Shown: positions 36,156 through 47,921, counted from the stretch's first letter. The stretch is DNA of 64,000 nucleotides from Nitrosomonas marina (GCF_900110145.1 NZ_FOCP01000009.1:1-64000); one strand, 5' to 3'. Numbers and translations: made by a program. Notes: a model not told the origin generated them from the sequence alone.

Positions 36156-36854
36156 CTAATGCTTGTGTTTCGAATGATCCTTGATACCTGACAGAAGCCC
36201 GGTAGCAATTTTATGGACAAAGCCTGCTGTTGTTTGAGTAAGCTGCGCTCCGGCTTCTATTTGTGCATGTCCGACTGAAGCGGCCTGTTGGGCAAAGGTG
36301 GCAAGGGTCTCTTTCAACTGTTCTCCGACAATAGTACCGTTGTTTTTGGCATGTTTGGTGATGTCTTGCAGTATATCTGAGATTGTTCCTTTTGCCGCTG
36401 AAGCTGTGTTTTGTAACGTGTCCAGAAAGAGGCTTTCCAGGCTTTCAAGATCGGAACGTGTATGGACCAGTTCTTTTTCGGAAAATTTTTGTGCCCGGTC
36501 AGCTGCCTCGAGCACTGCAAGTTTGGATGCTTCTGCTAATCTTGCAAGTGCCGAATCCAACCCGGAAATAGCGGCAGTAATCTGTAATTTTGCGGTTTGA
36601 GTCTGATTATTCGCCGCAAGGAATTTTTGCTGAGCGCCTTCCTGAATGCCATTCGTCACTGCTGTGACTATACGTCGGATAGAGTCGATATCCAGTCGGT
36701 CAGCTTTCATAGCCTTCAGTGTTAAACGATGTACGGTCTCCTGAACATTGACACCTTCTACAAGTGCGTCATGAATATCCCGTTCCAATTTGCTTAAATC
36801 ATCGTTAATATCTGCCGTGTTGTTTTGGTGCATTTCGCCGTTATCTGTTTGCAT
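36156..36854 (-). CDS. Helical DUF6781-like protein with His-rich tail
   Basis: I place the start at the ATG at 36854, with AGGGAA six bases upstream; the GTG at 36860 is too close to it. The 232-residue protein is almost all helical with few aromatics and no signal peptide or membrane helix. Amphipathic segments (TAAISGLDSALARLAEASKL, FLDTLQNTASAAKGTISDIL, AQIEAGAQLTQTTAGF) recall phasins, and the C-terminus ends in SKHKH. It resembles what is called DUF6781; this is from memory. A role on granules or as a scaffold would be a guess. Confidence 0.6.
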   Translation of the reverse strand: MQTDNGEMHQNNTADINDDLSKLERDIHDALVEGVNVQETVHRLTLKAMKADRLDIDSIRRIVTAVTNGIQEGAQQKFLAANNQTQTAKLQITAAISGLDSALARLAEASKLAVLEAADRAQKFSEKELVHTRSDLESLESLFLDTLQNTASAAKGTISDILQDITKHAKNNGTIVGEQLKETLATFAQQAASVGHAQIEAGAQLTQTTAGFVHKIATGLLSGIKDHSKHKH

Positions 36855-36900
36855 AGTCACTTCCCTGTCAACATATAATTAATTAAAGTTTCAATTATTT

Positions 36901-38262
<1,362 letters not shown>

Positions 38263-38295
38263 TTATGCGTAGTCTGTGGCTATACCGGAAACCGT

Positions 38296-39636
38296 TTAAC
38301 GTTTTTTTCCAAAAGACTTGCGTTCTTTGGCCTTTTGATCCAGATTATGCAAATAATTCAGTTTTTCCTGTATCTTGTTTTCCAGACCGTTGCCTGTTGG
38401 TTGATAAAATTGTATATCTGGCATTTCTTCAGGAAAGTAACTTTCACCGGCTACGTAAGCTTCGGGATAGTCATGCGCGTACCGGTACTCATCTCCATAC
38501 CCCATTTCCTTCATCAACCGCGTGGGGGCATTGCGTAAATGCATTGGCACTGGTCTGGATTCGTCTTTAGCAACGTAGGCCCGCGCTTTTTTATAGGCCA
38601 GATATGCTGCATTGCTTTTGGGTGCGCAGGATAAATACAGTACGGCCTGCGCCAGCGCCAGCTCGCCTTCAGGGCTGCCAAGTCGTTCATAGGTTTCGCA
38701 GGCATTTATAGTCACTTGTAAGCTGCGAGGGTCTGCCATGCCAATGTCTTCGGTGGCCATGCGTATCAGACGCCGTCCGATATACAAAGGATCGGCACCA
38801 CCATCCAGCATGCGGCAAAACCAGTAAATCGCTGCGTCCGGTGATGACCCGCGTACCGATTTATGCAATGCAGAGATCTGATCGTAAAATGCGTCGCCAC
38901 TTTTATCAAATCGGCGCCTGCTGCGGGATAATGCATTTTGCACCGCTGATGTGTCTATTTCATCGGTTTTGCTGTTTTCGGAAGCAATAATCATCTGTTC
39001 CAGCATATTAAGCATACGTCTTGCGTCGCCGTCTGCATAAGCGATAATTAACTGACGCGCTTCACTAGTAAACGTCTGCCGGAATGACATTGAATTTAAC
39101 GCCCGGTTAAAAATTACCGTCATATCGTCATCGGTCAGCGCTGATAATGTATAAACCTGTGCGCGTGATAGCAGCGCATTGTTCACTTCGAATGACGGGT
39201 TTTCCGTAGTTGCGCCGATAAATGTAAACAGCCCCTGTTCGACATGCGGCAGAAAGGCATCCTGCTGGGATTTATTGAAACGATGTACCTCATCGACAAA
39301 AAGAATTGTATGCCGACCATTTTGCTGCAAAACTGCCTGTGCTTTTTCAATGGCGTTGCGAATATCCTTGATGCCTGATAATACAGCTGATAGCGCAATA
39401 AATTCCGCATTAAATACACGAGACATTAATCGTGCCAATGTTGTTTTTCCGGTACCTGGCGGGCCCCATAAAATCATGGAATGCGGTTTGCCGGAATCAA
39501 TTGCGAGGCGTAATGGTTTGCCTTCACCAAGCAAATGCTGTTGTCCGATTATATCGTCAATAGTTTGGGGGCGAAGCTGCTCCGCGAGCGGAGCAGCGGG
39601 TGAATGTAAATCCAGGAAATCACTCACTGATGACAT
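38296..39636 (-). CDS. rarA: Replication-associated recombination protein RarA (MgsA)
   Basis: An AAA+ ATPase of 446 residues from the ATG at 39636 (MSSVSDFLDLHSPAAPLAEQ), which overlaps the end of lolA by 17 bp; nine more residues would be added by the upstream open frame. Walker A GPPGTGKTTLARL, Walker B ILFVDEVHRFNKSQQD, sensor 1 GATTENPSFEV, and the C-terminal MgsA domain with GSDPDAAIYWFCRMLDGG-like sequence are present. RarA acts at stalled forks. Gene order ftsK-lolA-rarA-serS is common in proteobacteria. Confidence 0.95.
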   Translation of the reverse strand: MSSVSDFLDLHSPAAPLAEQLRPQTIDDIIGQQHLLGEGKPLRLAIDSGKPHSMILWGPPGTGKTTLARLMSRVFNAEFIALSAVLSGIKDIRNAIEKAQAVLQQNGRHTILFVDEVHRFNKSQQDAFLPHVEQGLFTFIGATTENPSFEVNNALLSRAQVYTLSALTDDDMTVIFNRALNSMSFRQTFTSEARQLIIAYADGDARRMLNMLEQMIIASENSKTDEIDTSAVQNALSRSRRRFDKSGDAFYDQISALHKSVRGSSPDAAIYWFCRMLDGGADPLYIGRRLIRMATEDIGMADPRSLQVTINACETYERLGSPEGELALAQAVLYLSCAPKSNAAYLAYKKARAYVAKDESRPVPMHLRNAPTRLMKEMGYGDEYRYAHDYPEAYVAGESYFPEEMPDIQFYQPTGNGLENKIQEKLNYLHNLDQKAKERKSFGKKR

Positions 39637-40261
39637 CGGCACCGTCCGGTGGCGCAAATTCAAAATGGTTGTCGGGCAGCACGGGGTTTTTAATCAGTTC
39701 TGAAAATGTTAGATAAGTGGTTTGTCCGAAATTGTCTCTTAATGCCATGTATTGCAAAACGCCATCGTGAGAAAAGCCCAATTGAATAAATTCGAAAGCG
39801 CTGTCCCTGTTTTTTGGAATTGCTTCCATCCACTCAATTTCATCCTGAATACCGAGATCGATTAATTCAAAATTATCTTCAATTGTGCTGTTGCCAGCCA
39901 GGAGCGCAGCCGGACTGCTGCCAATGGCAATATTGAATTCGCGGACCGTAACCTGGTTTAAATCATGATCGTAAAACCAAACCTTTCTGCCGTCACCAAC
40001 GATAGATTGTTCGTAAGGTGTCTGATAGATCCAGCGAAATTTGTCCGGCCGTTCAAATTCAAGCGTTCCGCTGGATTTCTGAACGTTGCGGGCGTTTTTA
40101 TCAAGCAATGTCTGGGAGAAATGGGCGCGTACAGTTTGCGTTTCTCGAATAAAGGTTCTTAATTGATCAACTGCAGCGGCGATAACTTCGCCGGGTGACC
40201 AGATTAGCAGAGCTAGAGAAAGAATCCATGGCGAGTATTTGCGATTGGCTGTTTGAAACAT
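39620..40261 (-). CDS. lolA: Outer-membrane lipoprotein carrier protein LolA
   Basis: A periplasmic chaperone of 213 residues that carries lipoproteins from LolCDE to LolB. The signal peptide is at residues 1-29 (ILSLALLIWSPGEVIAAA). LolA features follow: LRTFIRETQTVRAHFSQTL, GTLEFERPDKFRWIYQTPYEQ, IVGDGRKVWFYDHDLNQVTV and SPAALLAGN. It lies 73 bp after ftsK and overlaps rarA, so the group is co-transcribed. Confidence 0.95.
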   Translation of the reverse strand: MFQTANRKYSPWILSLALLIWSPGEVIAAAVDQLRTFIRETQTVRAHFSQTLLDKNARNVQKSSGTLEFERPDKFRWIYQTPYEQSIVGDGRKVWFYDHDLNQVTVREFNIAIGSSPAALLAGNSTIEDNFELIDLGIQDEIEWMEAIPKNRDSAFEFIQLGFSHDGVLQYMALRDNFGQTTYLTFSELIKNPVLPDNHFEFAPPDGADVISE

Positions 40262-40334
40262 AAATTGTTTATTATCCGTGGCGATTCACGCAGTGATGAT
40301 TGCAATCGAAGTGCAATAAATGATTTAACCGGTG

Positions 40335-42635
40335 CTACTCATTGCGCGCAGGTACGAGAACCTCGCGGTTGCCGTTACTTTGCATGGCGGATACCAGGCC
40401 GGCGCGCTCCATTTCCTCGACCAGGCGAGCTGCACGATTATAGCCAATTCGCAAGTTTCTTTGTACCAGGGAAATAGAAGCTCGGCGAGTCTTGACTACA
40501 ATCTGAACGGCTTCATCGTAGAGCGGGTCCTGCTCTCCACCAGCCTGCTTTTTTGAGTCGTCTGCAGCATTTCCCGTATTATCTTCCTCTGTTGTATGCA
40601 GGATTTCTTCGACATAACAGGGTTCGCCATGCTCTTTAAGGTAATCGACAACCTTGTGGACTTCATGATCTGCAACATAAGCACCATGGACGCGCTGGGG
40701 ATAACCGCTACCTGGTGGCAAATACAGCATATCACCCTGGCCAAGCAGTGTTTCTGCACCCATTTGGTCAAGAATGGTTCTGGAATCTATTTTGCTTGAC
40801 ACTTGAAAAGCTATTCGGGTTGGAATATTTGCTTTAATCAGACCGGTTATGACGTCAACGGAAGGGCGCTGAGTGGCCAACAGCAAATGAATACCAGCTG
40901 CTCGTGCTTTTTGCGCCAATCTGGCGATCAGGTGCTCGACTTTTTTTCCTGCAACCATCATTAAATCGGCTAATTCATCAATTACTACGACTATCAATGG
41001 CAATTCTCCAAGCTGTTCCGGCGCATCCTCTGGAGCCATCGGATTCATGATAGGCTCTTCTTTTTTGGCGGCTTCACGTATTTTATGGTTGTAGCCGTTC
41101 AGATTGCGCACACCCAGAGACGACATCAATTTATAGCGACGCTCCATTTCAGATACGGACCACCGCAGGGCATTTGCCGCTTCGCCCATATCCGTCACAA
41201 CCGGTGTTAGCAAGTGGGGTATACCTTCATATACCGACAATTCCAGCATTTTCGGATCGACCAGTATCAGGCGGATTTGTTCGGGTGTGCTTTTATAAAC
41301 CAGGCTTAAAATAATGGCGTTAATAGCTACTGATTTACCCGATCCCGTCGTTCCCGCCACCAGTGCATGCGGCATTTTTGCCAGATCGGAGACAACTGGC
41401 CGCCCGCTGATATCTTTTCCAAGTGCGATCGTCAATGGTGAGGCCGTATCTGCATACGGCTGCGAACTGAGAATTTCAATTAGACGTACAACCTGTCGCT
41501 TGGGATTGGGAATTTCCAGTCCCATCGTGGTTTTTCCCGGAATAGTCTCAACAACACGTATGCGAACAACCGACAGTGCACGTGCCAGATCTTTGATCAG
41601 GTTGATAATCTGATTACCTTTAACACCTACTGCTGGCTCGATTTCATACCGAGTGATGACGGGACCGGGGTAGGCTGAGACAACTTTGACAATAACACCA
41701 AATTCTTTCAATTTATTCTCGATCAACCGCGATGTTGATTCAAGAACATCTTTGGACAACACCTCGATGTTCTTGTCGGGTTCATCCAGTAAATGCAGCG
41801 GAGGCAAGGTCGATTCCGATAAGCTGGGAAACAAAGATTTCTGTTTTTCTTTTATTGCGCGTTCTGACTTTTCTATAGTAGTTGCCGGTAATTCAATGTG
41901 AATTGAACGCGTGTCGCGTGCAGGTTTTTTTTCCGTTGCAGATAGTTTAACGGGCTCATATTCGGCGTTAATCCACTGTGTTTGTTGACTGCGTCTGCTG
42001 TACCATTGTTCCTGAAGCCAGAAAATGCTGTTTTCAATGATTTCGCCAATTTTCTCGACAAAGCGCACCCACGATAGCCCGGTGAACTGGCTAAAACCTA
42101 TCGCAATCAGTATTAAAAGTGTCATGGTTGCGCCGGTAAAACCGAGTAACTGTGATAGATAATAACTGATAGCTTCCCCAGAGATACCGCCGGATCCATA
42201 TGGCAGGTTAATGTCCGCAGAATGAAAACGCAGTGACTCTAATCCGCTACTTGCGACTAGCAATAATAAAAAGCCACTGATTGACAGGAAAATTGAATGG
42301 CGGTCAAATATGCCGGCAACATCAATACGACGGTAGCTCCAGGAAACGGCAGCAAGACAAAATGCGACCCACCACCATGCCGATGCACCAAACAGGTAGA
42401 GTAAAAAATCTGACAGCCAAGCACCAATATGCCCGCCTGCATTTTTAATATGATCGTTGTCGCCGCTGTGCGTCCATCCCGGGTCTCCGCGATCGTAGCT
42501 ATAAAAGATTAGAATGAGATAGAGTGCACCACCTACAAGCACCAGCCAGCCGGACTCGCGCAGCAATCGGGATACGCGCGGCGGAAGGGTGCGGCCGGTT
42601 GATTTGCTGGCCATTGATTTATTGATCAAACTCAT
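40335..42635 (-). CDS. ftsK: DNA translocase FtsK
   Basis: A 766-residue septal DNA pump. The N-terminal domain has four membrane helices (residues about 28-180). A short linker (about 210-290, much shorter than in E. coli) leads to the motor, with Walker [15 protein letters not shown] near residue 427 and Walker [14 protein letters not shown]. The C-terminal gamma winged helix ([23 protein letters not shown]) recognises KOPS sites and activates XerD. It segregates chromosomes at division. It is the first gene of the ftsK-lolA-rarA group. Confidence 0.96.
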   Translation of the reverse strand: MSLINKSMASKSTGRTLPPRVSRLLRESGWLVLVGGALYLILIFYSYDRGDPGWTHSGDNDHIKNAGGHIGAWLSDFLLYLFGASAWWWVAFCLAAVSWSYRRIDVAGIFDRHSIFLSISGFLLLLVASSGLESLRFHSADINLPYGSGGISGEAISYYLSQLLGFTGATMTLLILIAIGFSQFTGLSWVRFVEKIGEIIENSIFWLQEQWYSRRSQQTQWINAEYEPVKLSATEKKPARDTRSIHIELPATTIEKSERAIKEKQKSLFPSLSESTLPPLHLLDEPDKNIEVLSKDVLESTSRLIENKLKEFGVIVKVVSAYPGPVITRYEIEPAVGVKGNQIINLIKDLARALSVVRIRVVETIPGKTTMGLEIPNPKRQVVRLIEILSSQPYADTASPLTIALGKDISGRPVVSDLAKMPHALVAGTTGSGKSVAINAIILSLVYKSTPEQIRLILVDPKMLELSVYEGIPHLLTPVVTDMGEAANALRWSVSEMERRYKLMSSLGVRNLNGYNHKIREAAKKEEPIMNPMAPEDAPEQLGELPLIVVVIDELADLMMVAGKKVEHLIARLAQKARAAGIHLLLATQRPSVDVITGLIKANIPTRIAFQVSSKIDSRTILDQMGAETLLGQGDMLYLPPGSGYPQRVHGAYVADHEVHKVVDYLKEHGEPCYVEEILHTTEEDNTGNAADDSKKQAGGEQDPLYDEAVQIVVKTRRASISLVQRNLRIGYNRAARLVEEMERAGLVSAMQSNGNREVLVPARNE

Positions 42636-42776
42636 GGATATTTCAAAGCAGTAAAGCTTTATACAATCTGATGAGTCTGGAATTATATAAGAAAATTGTA
42701 CAAAAACGTCGATTGCCTGGACAAGGCTTTTCTCATTAAGGGGTTGTTTATCTCCAATGCCATGATTTTCAGAGGA

Positions 42777-43715
42777 TCAACCTGATCTGGGCCGACACAA
42801 AATAGCAGGGATGTGAGATTTGTCCGACCGGTATGTTTCCGGTAATGTCGCTACATGGTTTTTACCATTTTGTTTTGCTTTGGCTAACGCATCTTCGGCG
42901 CGATTGTAAAATTTCCAAATATGATCTTTATCATTGAGCATGGTAATACCGACATTAACAGACAGTTCATGGTGAGTATCCTGCTGACTCATCTGAGATA
43001 AATTTTTGCATAGCGCCTCCGTTGCATCTTTGGCTTTACCGATGTCCGTTTCAACGTATACGACCGCAAATCGATTTAGGTCGATTCGATATAATTGATC
43101 AGAACTCCGAATGGATTTTCTAATTTCGTCGGCAAGTGTCTTGATATATTCATTGTGAATGTGAATTGTCGTATCTTCAGTTGTATTTGTAGCGATTGCA
43201 TCAGATATATCAAAAATGGCCAGCGATAAATTCCGTTTGTATCGCTTACTTCGTTTTATTTCTGTTTTGGCTTCTTCTTCAAAAGCGCGGCTGTTTTTGC
43301 ACTGAGTCAGTGCGTCGACATTGGTGTCTATCATGAGCATGTCGAGTTCATAATTCATTCTTTTGATTTTAAGCACCATATAAGCGGTAATGGTAATGAT
43401 CAGTAATGCCAACAATCGATTTGTTACAACGACATCCATCGGCGCAACAATATAAGGCGAGAGAAAAAGCCCTGTCAGGATTAGGAAGAAGCCTATGGCA
43501 GTTGTAACATAGGTGCTCCAGTTATCTTTAAACCATATGCTTGCGAACACGATCAGTGCGTAGGGAGTGCCGGCCGCCACACCAAGCGGTGTTAGTAGGT
43601 CAAACAAAAAAATGCTGATTGAGGACAGAAAGAGAAACAACCAGTAGATATGATTGGCATATTGATTTTCAGGTAATTTGAAACGATTAATTTTAGGAAA
43701 AATTAGCGAACGCAT
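42777..43715 (-). CDS. Membrane GGDEF-fold protein with degenerate signature
   Basis: A 312-residue protein with about five membrane helices (residues 23-115, MASE-like sensor) and a GGDEF-fold domain (about 130-290). DALTQCKNSRAFEEE and SVNVGITMLNDKDH are recognisable, as is the C-terminal AEDALAKAKQNGKNHV. But the GGDEF signature position (212-216) reads DLNRF, so diguanylate cyclase activity is very unlikely. It may instead bind GTP or c-di-GMP or act as a sensor. Monocistronic, 140 bp upstream of ftsK on the same strand. Confidence 0.85.
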   Translation of the reverse strand: MRSLIFPKINRFKLPENQYANHIYWLFLFLSSISIFLFDLLTPLGVAAGTPYALIVFASIWFKDNWSTYVTTAIGFFLILTGLFLSPYIVAPMDVVVTNRLLALLIITITAYMVLKIKRMNYELDMLMIDTNVDALTQCKNSRAFEEEAKTEIKRSKRYKRNLSLAIFDISDAIATNTTEDTTIHIHNEYIKTLADEIRKSIRSSDQLYRIDLNRFAVVYVETDIGKAKDATEALCKNLSQMSQQDTHHELSVNVGITMLNDKDHIWKFYNRAEDALAKAKQNGKNHVATLPETYRSDKSHIPAILCRPRSG

Positions 43716-44234
43716 ATGGCCATCCTCACATCAAAATGTTAAGACATCAATTACAAACTACTTCTACGTCATAATTTTGACTTTATTAATTGTTAATTGG
43801 AATTTCAGGTATCCACATAAACAATAAATCAATTCTAACATATCAACCTTACTATACCCTGTTTCTTGCTATACTATACTATCCTAACTTAAATGCCTCA
43901 GTATAAATAAGACAAGTAATTTGGTTGTTTGTTTTTTTAAAGGTGAAAAATGAAGGAGAATCAAAAAACTGATGAGTGGCTTACATCAGTATGTTGATAC
44001 CATTCTGCGTTAAATATCTGTAAAAATTTGCGGTGGATTTTTTTGGTCGCAACCAACAAAGACGCAGAACAGTAACAATAAGACAGGAGAGAAAACGCTT
44101 AGTATATGCATAAACAGAATGGATAATAACAGCCTTGTTGCTTTTGAGTTGAGGATAGATTTGTTTGGGTATTTATTCTCTTGATATGGTTAGTAATCAT
44201 GTAGTGTACGAGTGATTGTTGCTTGGTTTTAAGT
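43716..44234. other. 520-bp intergenic region
   Basis: AT-rich, without a supported gene. A short run of TATAC/TATACTATACTATCC near 43855-43880 gives several overlapping -10-like boxes for the GGDEF gene on the minus strand. A 15-codon ORF from the ATG at 43950 is present but not convincing. Confidence 0.4.
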
Positions 44235-44645
44235 TTAGGCATTGACGAGGCGGGTACCTGCCAGTCTGTCATGGAGATACTGGTGGTCCCGGTCAAAAAG
44301 AGCCCAGAACATTCCCACACCAAATAACAATACACCGATCACAGCGAGCAAGTATCGGGTAATCGCTGCTCGTTTGTCCAAGTTGTCGCCATTCGCAGTT
44401 ACCACGCGTATTTTCCAAGTTTGCATTGCCAATGTTTGTCCGCCATGCGTCCAAAACCAAATGAAGTAATAGCCCATGATAATCAATAGATAGAATTGAT
44501 ATAACGGAATAAAGTAATAGGCATTTGCATCACGAAAAATAAGGTGAAAAATAAAACTGGCAATAAAAATAACTGCCAGCAAAATTAGAAACTCGTAAAA
44601 CAGGCTAACTAACCGCCGCCAGAAACCAGGGTAAGAGAATTTCAT
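44235..44645 (-). CDS. RDD family membrane protein
   Basis: A 136-residue RDD-domain protein with three hydrophobic helices (about residues 13-35, 44-68 and 92-115). The RDD signature arginine is in GFWRRLVSLFYEFLIL, and the conserved TWGQTLAMQTWKIRV-type loop is GGQTLAMQTWKIRVV with the later FDRDHQYLHDRLAGTRLV tail. The function of small RDD proteins is mostly unknown, and some help sodium or osmotic tolerance. Divergent from the TetR gene. Confidence 0.85.
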   Translation of the reverse strand: MKFSYPGFWRRLVSLFYEFLILLAVIFIASFIFHLIFRDANAYYFIPLYQFYLLIIMGYYFIWFWTHGGQTLAMQTWKIRVVTANGDNLDKRAAITRYLLAVIGVLLFGVGMFWALFDRDHQYLHDRLAGTRLVNA

Positions 44646-44850
44646 AATTTGGTTTTGTTTGAGTTGTATTGAATATATTAGCAGCTGATTATAACGCAGC
44701 CACTCGTCAGCTTTTCGAGATTGTATTAAGGTTTATCATTTCCATGCATGTATCAATAGCCGGCAAATGATGACTTATCTGAATAATGGTTTTTTTAATT
44801 ATAGTCGTATGGAAACAAGTAAAAAGTTAATAAATAAACAGCAGAATAAC

Positions 44851-45444
44851 ATGCCCAAGAAAGGAAGACCGCTGGGATATGATCCGGAAGAAATGCTTGA
44901 GACATCAATGTTGCTTTTCTGGGCAAATGGTTTCGATGCAACATCCCTGGATGATATTCTGAGTGCTGCAAAGATTTCAAAGAGCAGTTTTTATCACATG
45001 TTCGGTAGTAAACAGCAATTGTTTGAGCGCTGTCTTTGTCGATATTGTGATTCACAGTTGGCTCAAATTGAGGAAAAGTTACAGCAATCAACTACGGGCC
45101 GCGATTTTATCGAATCGTATTTGAACGATTTGGTCGCTGCTGCCAGTCATGATGAAGATCGATATAAAGGTTGTTTCGTTGTCAATACTATTTATGAATT
45201 TGTGGGCTGTGATGTCAGTATTTCAAAGCTGATATCGAACATGATTGAGCGATTGAATCAATTGTTACAAGTCGCCATACAAAAAGGACAAGCAGAAGGT
45301 GTGATTACTACAGATAAAACCTCATCAGCGCTGGCTTGCTTTTTAATGAGCAGCATAGCAGGAATCAGAACTATGATTTATGCCAAGGTGGAAACCGACC
45401 AGCTCGAAGATGTTGTAGATGTCACATTGGCAGCTCTTGATTGA
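44851..45444 (+). CDS. TetR/AcrR family transcriptional regulator
   Basis: I favour the ATG at 44851 (MPKKGRPLGYDPEEML), giving 197 residues; the open frame runs up to 44767, and neither start has a good ribosome site. The N-terminal helix-turn-helix shows FWANGFDATSLDDILSAAKISKSSFYHMFGSKQQLFERCL, the classic TetR pattern. The C-terminal ligand domain contains a Cys pair (RYKGCFVVNTIYEFVGCD) and resembles regulators of the AcrR/NemR group. It has no adjacent target operon except the divergent RDD gene. Confidence 0.85.
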   Translation: MPKKGRPLGYDPEEMLETSMLLFWANGFDATSLDDILSAAKISKSSFYHMFGSKQQLFERCLCRYCDSQLAQIEEKLQQSTTGRDFIESYLNDLVAAASHDEDRYKGCFVVNTIYEFVGCDVSISKLISNMIERLNQLLQVAIQKGQAEGVITTDKTSSALACFLMSSIAGIRTMIYAKVETDQLEDVVDVTLAALD

Positions 45445-45582
45445 GTGTATTCTGTACACTATCAACTGTGCAAGAGGGAATTGGTGTGTGCCGGTTTTGG
45501 CTATGAGTTGCAACTTCAATAACGAATTGAATTGAGGAAGCTCGACGGTTTTTTAATTGGGATACCCATTCTGGTGCGATAC

Positions 45583-45617
45583 CAGTTATTCTGATCCTAA
45601 TTAGATCAGAATAACTG
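45583..45617. terminator. 14-bp perfect hairpin over the mrcA stop codon
   Basis: CAGTTATTCTGATC (45583-45596) and GATCAGAATAACTG (45604-45617) are exact inverted repeats with a 7-base loop. The right arm includes the last codons and stop of mrcA (stop at 45606-45608). It lies between the convergent TetR and mrcA genes. It could act as a bidirectional terminator or a 3'-end stabiliser; no T-tract follows. An alternative small stem CTGGT/ACCAG at 45571-45585 competes with its base. Confidence 0.6.
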
Positions 45618-47921
45618 ATCTTTCAGGTTTTGTGGCGCATGCTCGGGTTCATACAGCTGTTCCGTGGATATGGGCGGTAATTGTTCCCGAAAGAAATACT
45701 CTGTAGTACCATTTGAAAGAACCCTCAGCCCAGTTTCCGGATTGATTCTTTCAGCCACGATTCCATTCGGCGGGGAGTACTTGGCTTCAGGTTCATTTCT
45801 CAAAGCAGTCTCCATGTACTGTATCCACATTGGCAGCGCAGTCCGTCCTCCTGTCTCATTTTTTCCTAGAGACTGAGGTTCATCATAGCCAATCCATGCA
45901 ACTGCTGCGAGGTTTTTCTGGAAGCCGCAAAACCACGCATCAACAAAATTACTGGTCGTGCCAGTTTTTCCGGCCAGGTCCGTCCGTTTAAGCTGTTTTG
46001 CTCTGGTAGCTGTGCCATAATTGATTACATCCTGCATCATGCTGGTCATAATAAATGCGTTACGAGGGTCAATCACGCGTTCTGTCTCTTTTAGCGCTGT
46101 GTTTCTCGTTTGCTCAAGGATGTTGCCATGATTATCTTCTATGCGGCTGATGAAATACGGTTTAATCCGGAATCCTCCGTTTGCAAATACAGCATACCCG
46201 GCAGCAATTTGTAGTGGTGTTACTGACCCTGAACCCAGAGCCATGGGTAAATAGGGGGGATGTTTGTCCGCTTCAAAACCAAATCGAGTGATGTAATCCT
46301 GAGCATATTGAAGATCAATCGCTTGCAAAATACGGATGGATGCCAGGTTTTTGGATTTGGCCAATGCCTCGCGCATGCGTATTGGTCCGCTATACTTGCC
46401 GTCAAAATTTCTTGGTTCCCATAACTTGCTGCCTGTCTGTGCTGCGCTAAAGGAAAGTGGGGCGTCATTGATAATTGTTGCTGGTGTGAATCCTTTTTCC
46501 AGCGAGGCAGAGTAAATAAATGGTTTAAAGCTTGAGCCGGGTTGTCGCCAGGCTTGTGTGACATGATTGAACTGGTTCAGATGAAAATCGAATCCGCCAA
46601 TAAGTGCCCGGATTGCCCCATCGTTTGGATCAATGGATACAAGGGCAGCTTCGACCTTGGGCAATTGCACAACATGCCAGTTTTTCTCATGGTCTTGTTT
46701 GATATGGATGATTGCACCCTGGCTGATATGTTTTTTATCAACAGACTTTTGAGCACTCAGGTGCTTTCCAACAAAACTCAATCCTTCCGATTTTATGACA
46801 ATACGTTCTCCACCCTTTTTGTATACCTGAATTTCATTTTTATTAACGCTCAATACGACGGCAGGAACAATGTCGTCACTCTCATCGATATCGTCAAATG
46901 CCGCTTCCAGCACTTTTTCCTGATCAGTACCATGCTTTGAAAGGTCAACATGCCCGACTGGACCACGGTAACCTCTGCGTCTGTCATATTCGAGTACGTT
47001 TGAACGCAGTGCCTGGTATGCTGCTTGCTGATCGGAAAGACGAATGGTTGTATAGACTTTGATGCCTCTGCTATAGGCTTCTTCCTTCAGCCGATCGTAA
47101 ATAATCTGCCTGACCATTTCTGCAACGTAGTCGGCTGGCATTGCAAATTCCCTGGTCTGCTTGACAATTGGAACAGGCTGATTTTCAAGTTGTTTGAATT
47201 CTTGATCAGAAATATGATTGAGTTTGTGAAGACGGGATAGGACATAACGCTGCCTGGCTTTTGCACGTTTAGGATTGACTACAGGATTGAAACTGGAAGG
47301 CGCTTTTGGCAAACCGGCCAGCATCGCCGCTTCAGCCAGATTAATCTCCTGTAGCGTTTTGCCAAAATAGGTCTGCGCAGCTGCAGCAAAACCGTAACTG
47401 CGCTGTCCCAGATATATCTGATTGATATACAGTTCCAGAATTTTATCTTTGCTTAAGCTGTGCTCGATTTTAAATGCGAGCAGCGCCTCACTGAATTTTC
47501 GTGTCAGCGTTTTTTCTCTGGTCAGAAAAAAATTTCGCGCTACCTGCATGGTTATCGTACTGGCACCCTGACGCACACCACCTGCAGTGAAGTTAGAATA
47601 GGCTGCCCGCAACACACCCAGATAATCAACCCCGCTGTGCTCATAAAAGCGGTCATCCTCTGCAGAGAGGATGGCCTGTTTTAGATGGGCTGGCACCGCA
47701 TCGATTCTGACGAGATCGCGGCGTTCGGTTCCAAACTCACCAATCAATAAACCTTCTTCACTATAAATCCGTAAAGGTATCTTGGGTTGATAGTCCGTTA
47801 ATGTATTTAGCGATGGCAGCGATGAAAAAGTTACAAGTGCTGCAAAAATAAGCAGCAAAACACTGATCAGGCCTAATGCAAAAAAAGTAATGAACGAGTA
47901 ATAAAGCCAGCGAGTAATCAT
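45606..47921 (-). CDS. mrcA: Penicillin-binding protein 1A
   Basis: A bifunctional peptidoglycan synthase of 771 residues with an N-terminal membrane helix. The GT51 glycosyltransferase domain (about 55-230) has ILSAEDDRFYEHSGVDYLGV and RQGASTITMQVARNFFL. An OB-like domain follows, then the transpeptidase domain with SxxK in RQPGSSFKPFIYS, the SKN motif and KTGTTSNFVDAWF. It polymerises and cross-links glycan. Position divergent to pilM is a common arrangement in proteobacteria. It ends inside a strong hairpin. Confidence 0.96.
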   Translation of the reverse strand: MITRWLYYSFITFFALGLISVLLLIFAALVTFSSLPSLNTLTDYQPKIPLRIYSEEGLLIGEFGTERRDLVRIDAVPAHLKQAILSAEDDRFYEHSGVDYLGVLRAAYSNFTAGGVRQGASTITMQVARNFFLTREKTLTRKFSEALLAFKIEHSLSKDKILELYINQIYLGQRSYGFAAAAQTYFGKTLQEINLAEAAMLAGLPKAPSSFNPVVNPKRAKARQRYVLSRLHKLNHISDQEFKQLENQPVPIVKQTREFAMPADYVAEMVRQIIYDRLKEEAYSRGIKVYTTIRLSDQQAAYQALRSNVLEYDRRRGYRGPVGHVDLSKHGTDQEKVLEAAFDDIDESDDIVPAVVLSVNKNEIQVYKKGGERIVIKSEGLSFVGKHLSAQKSVDKKHISQGAIIHIKQDHEKNWHVVQLPKVEAALVSIDPNDGAIRALIGGFDFHLNQFNHVTQAWRQPGSSFKPFIYSASLEKGFTPATIINDAPLSFSAAQTGSKLWEPRNFDGKYSGPIRMREALAKSKNLASIRILQAIDLQYAQDYITRFGFEADKHPPYLPMALGSGSVTPLQIAAGYAVFANGGFRIKPYFISRIEDNHGNILEQTRNTALKETERVIDPRNAFIMTSMMQDVINYGTATRAKQLKRTDLAGKTGTTSNFVDAWFCGFQKNLAAVAWIGYDEPQSLGKNETGGRTALPMWIQYMETALRNEPEAKYSPPNGIVAERINPETGLRVLSNGTTEYFFREQLPPISTEQLYEPEHAPQNLKDQLF

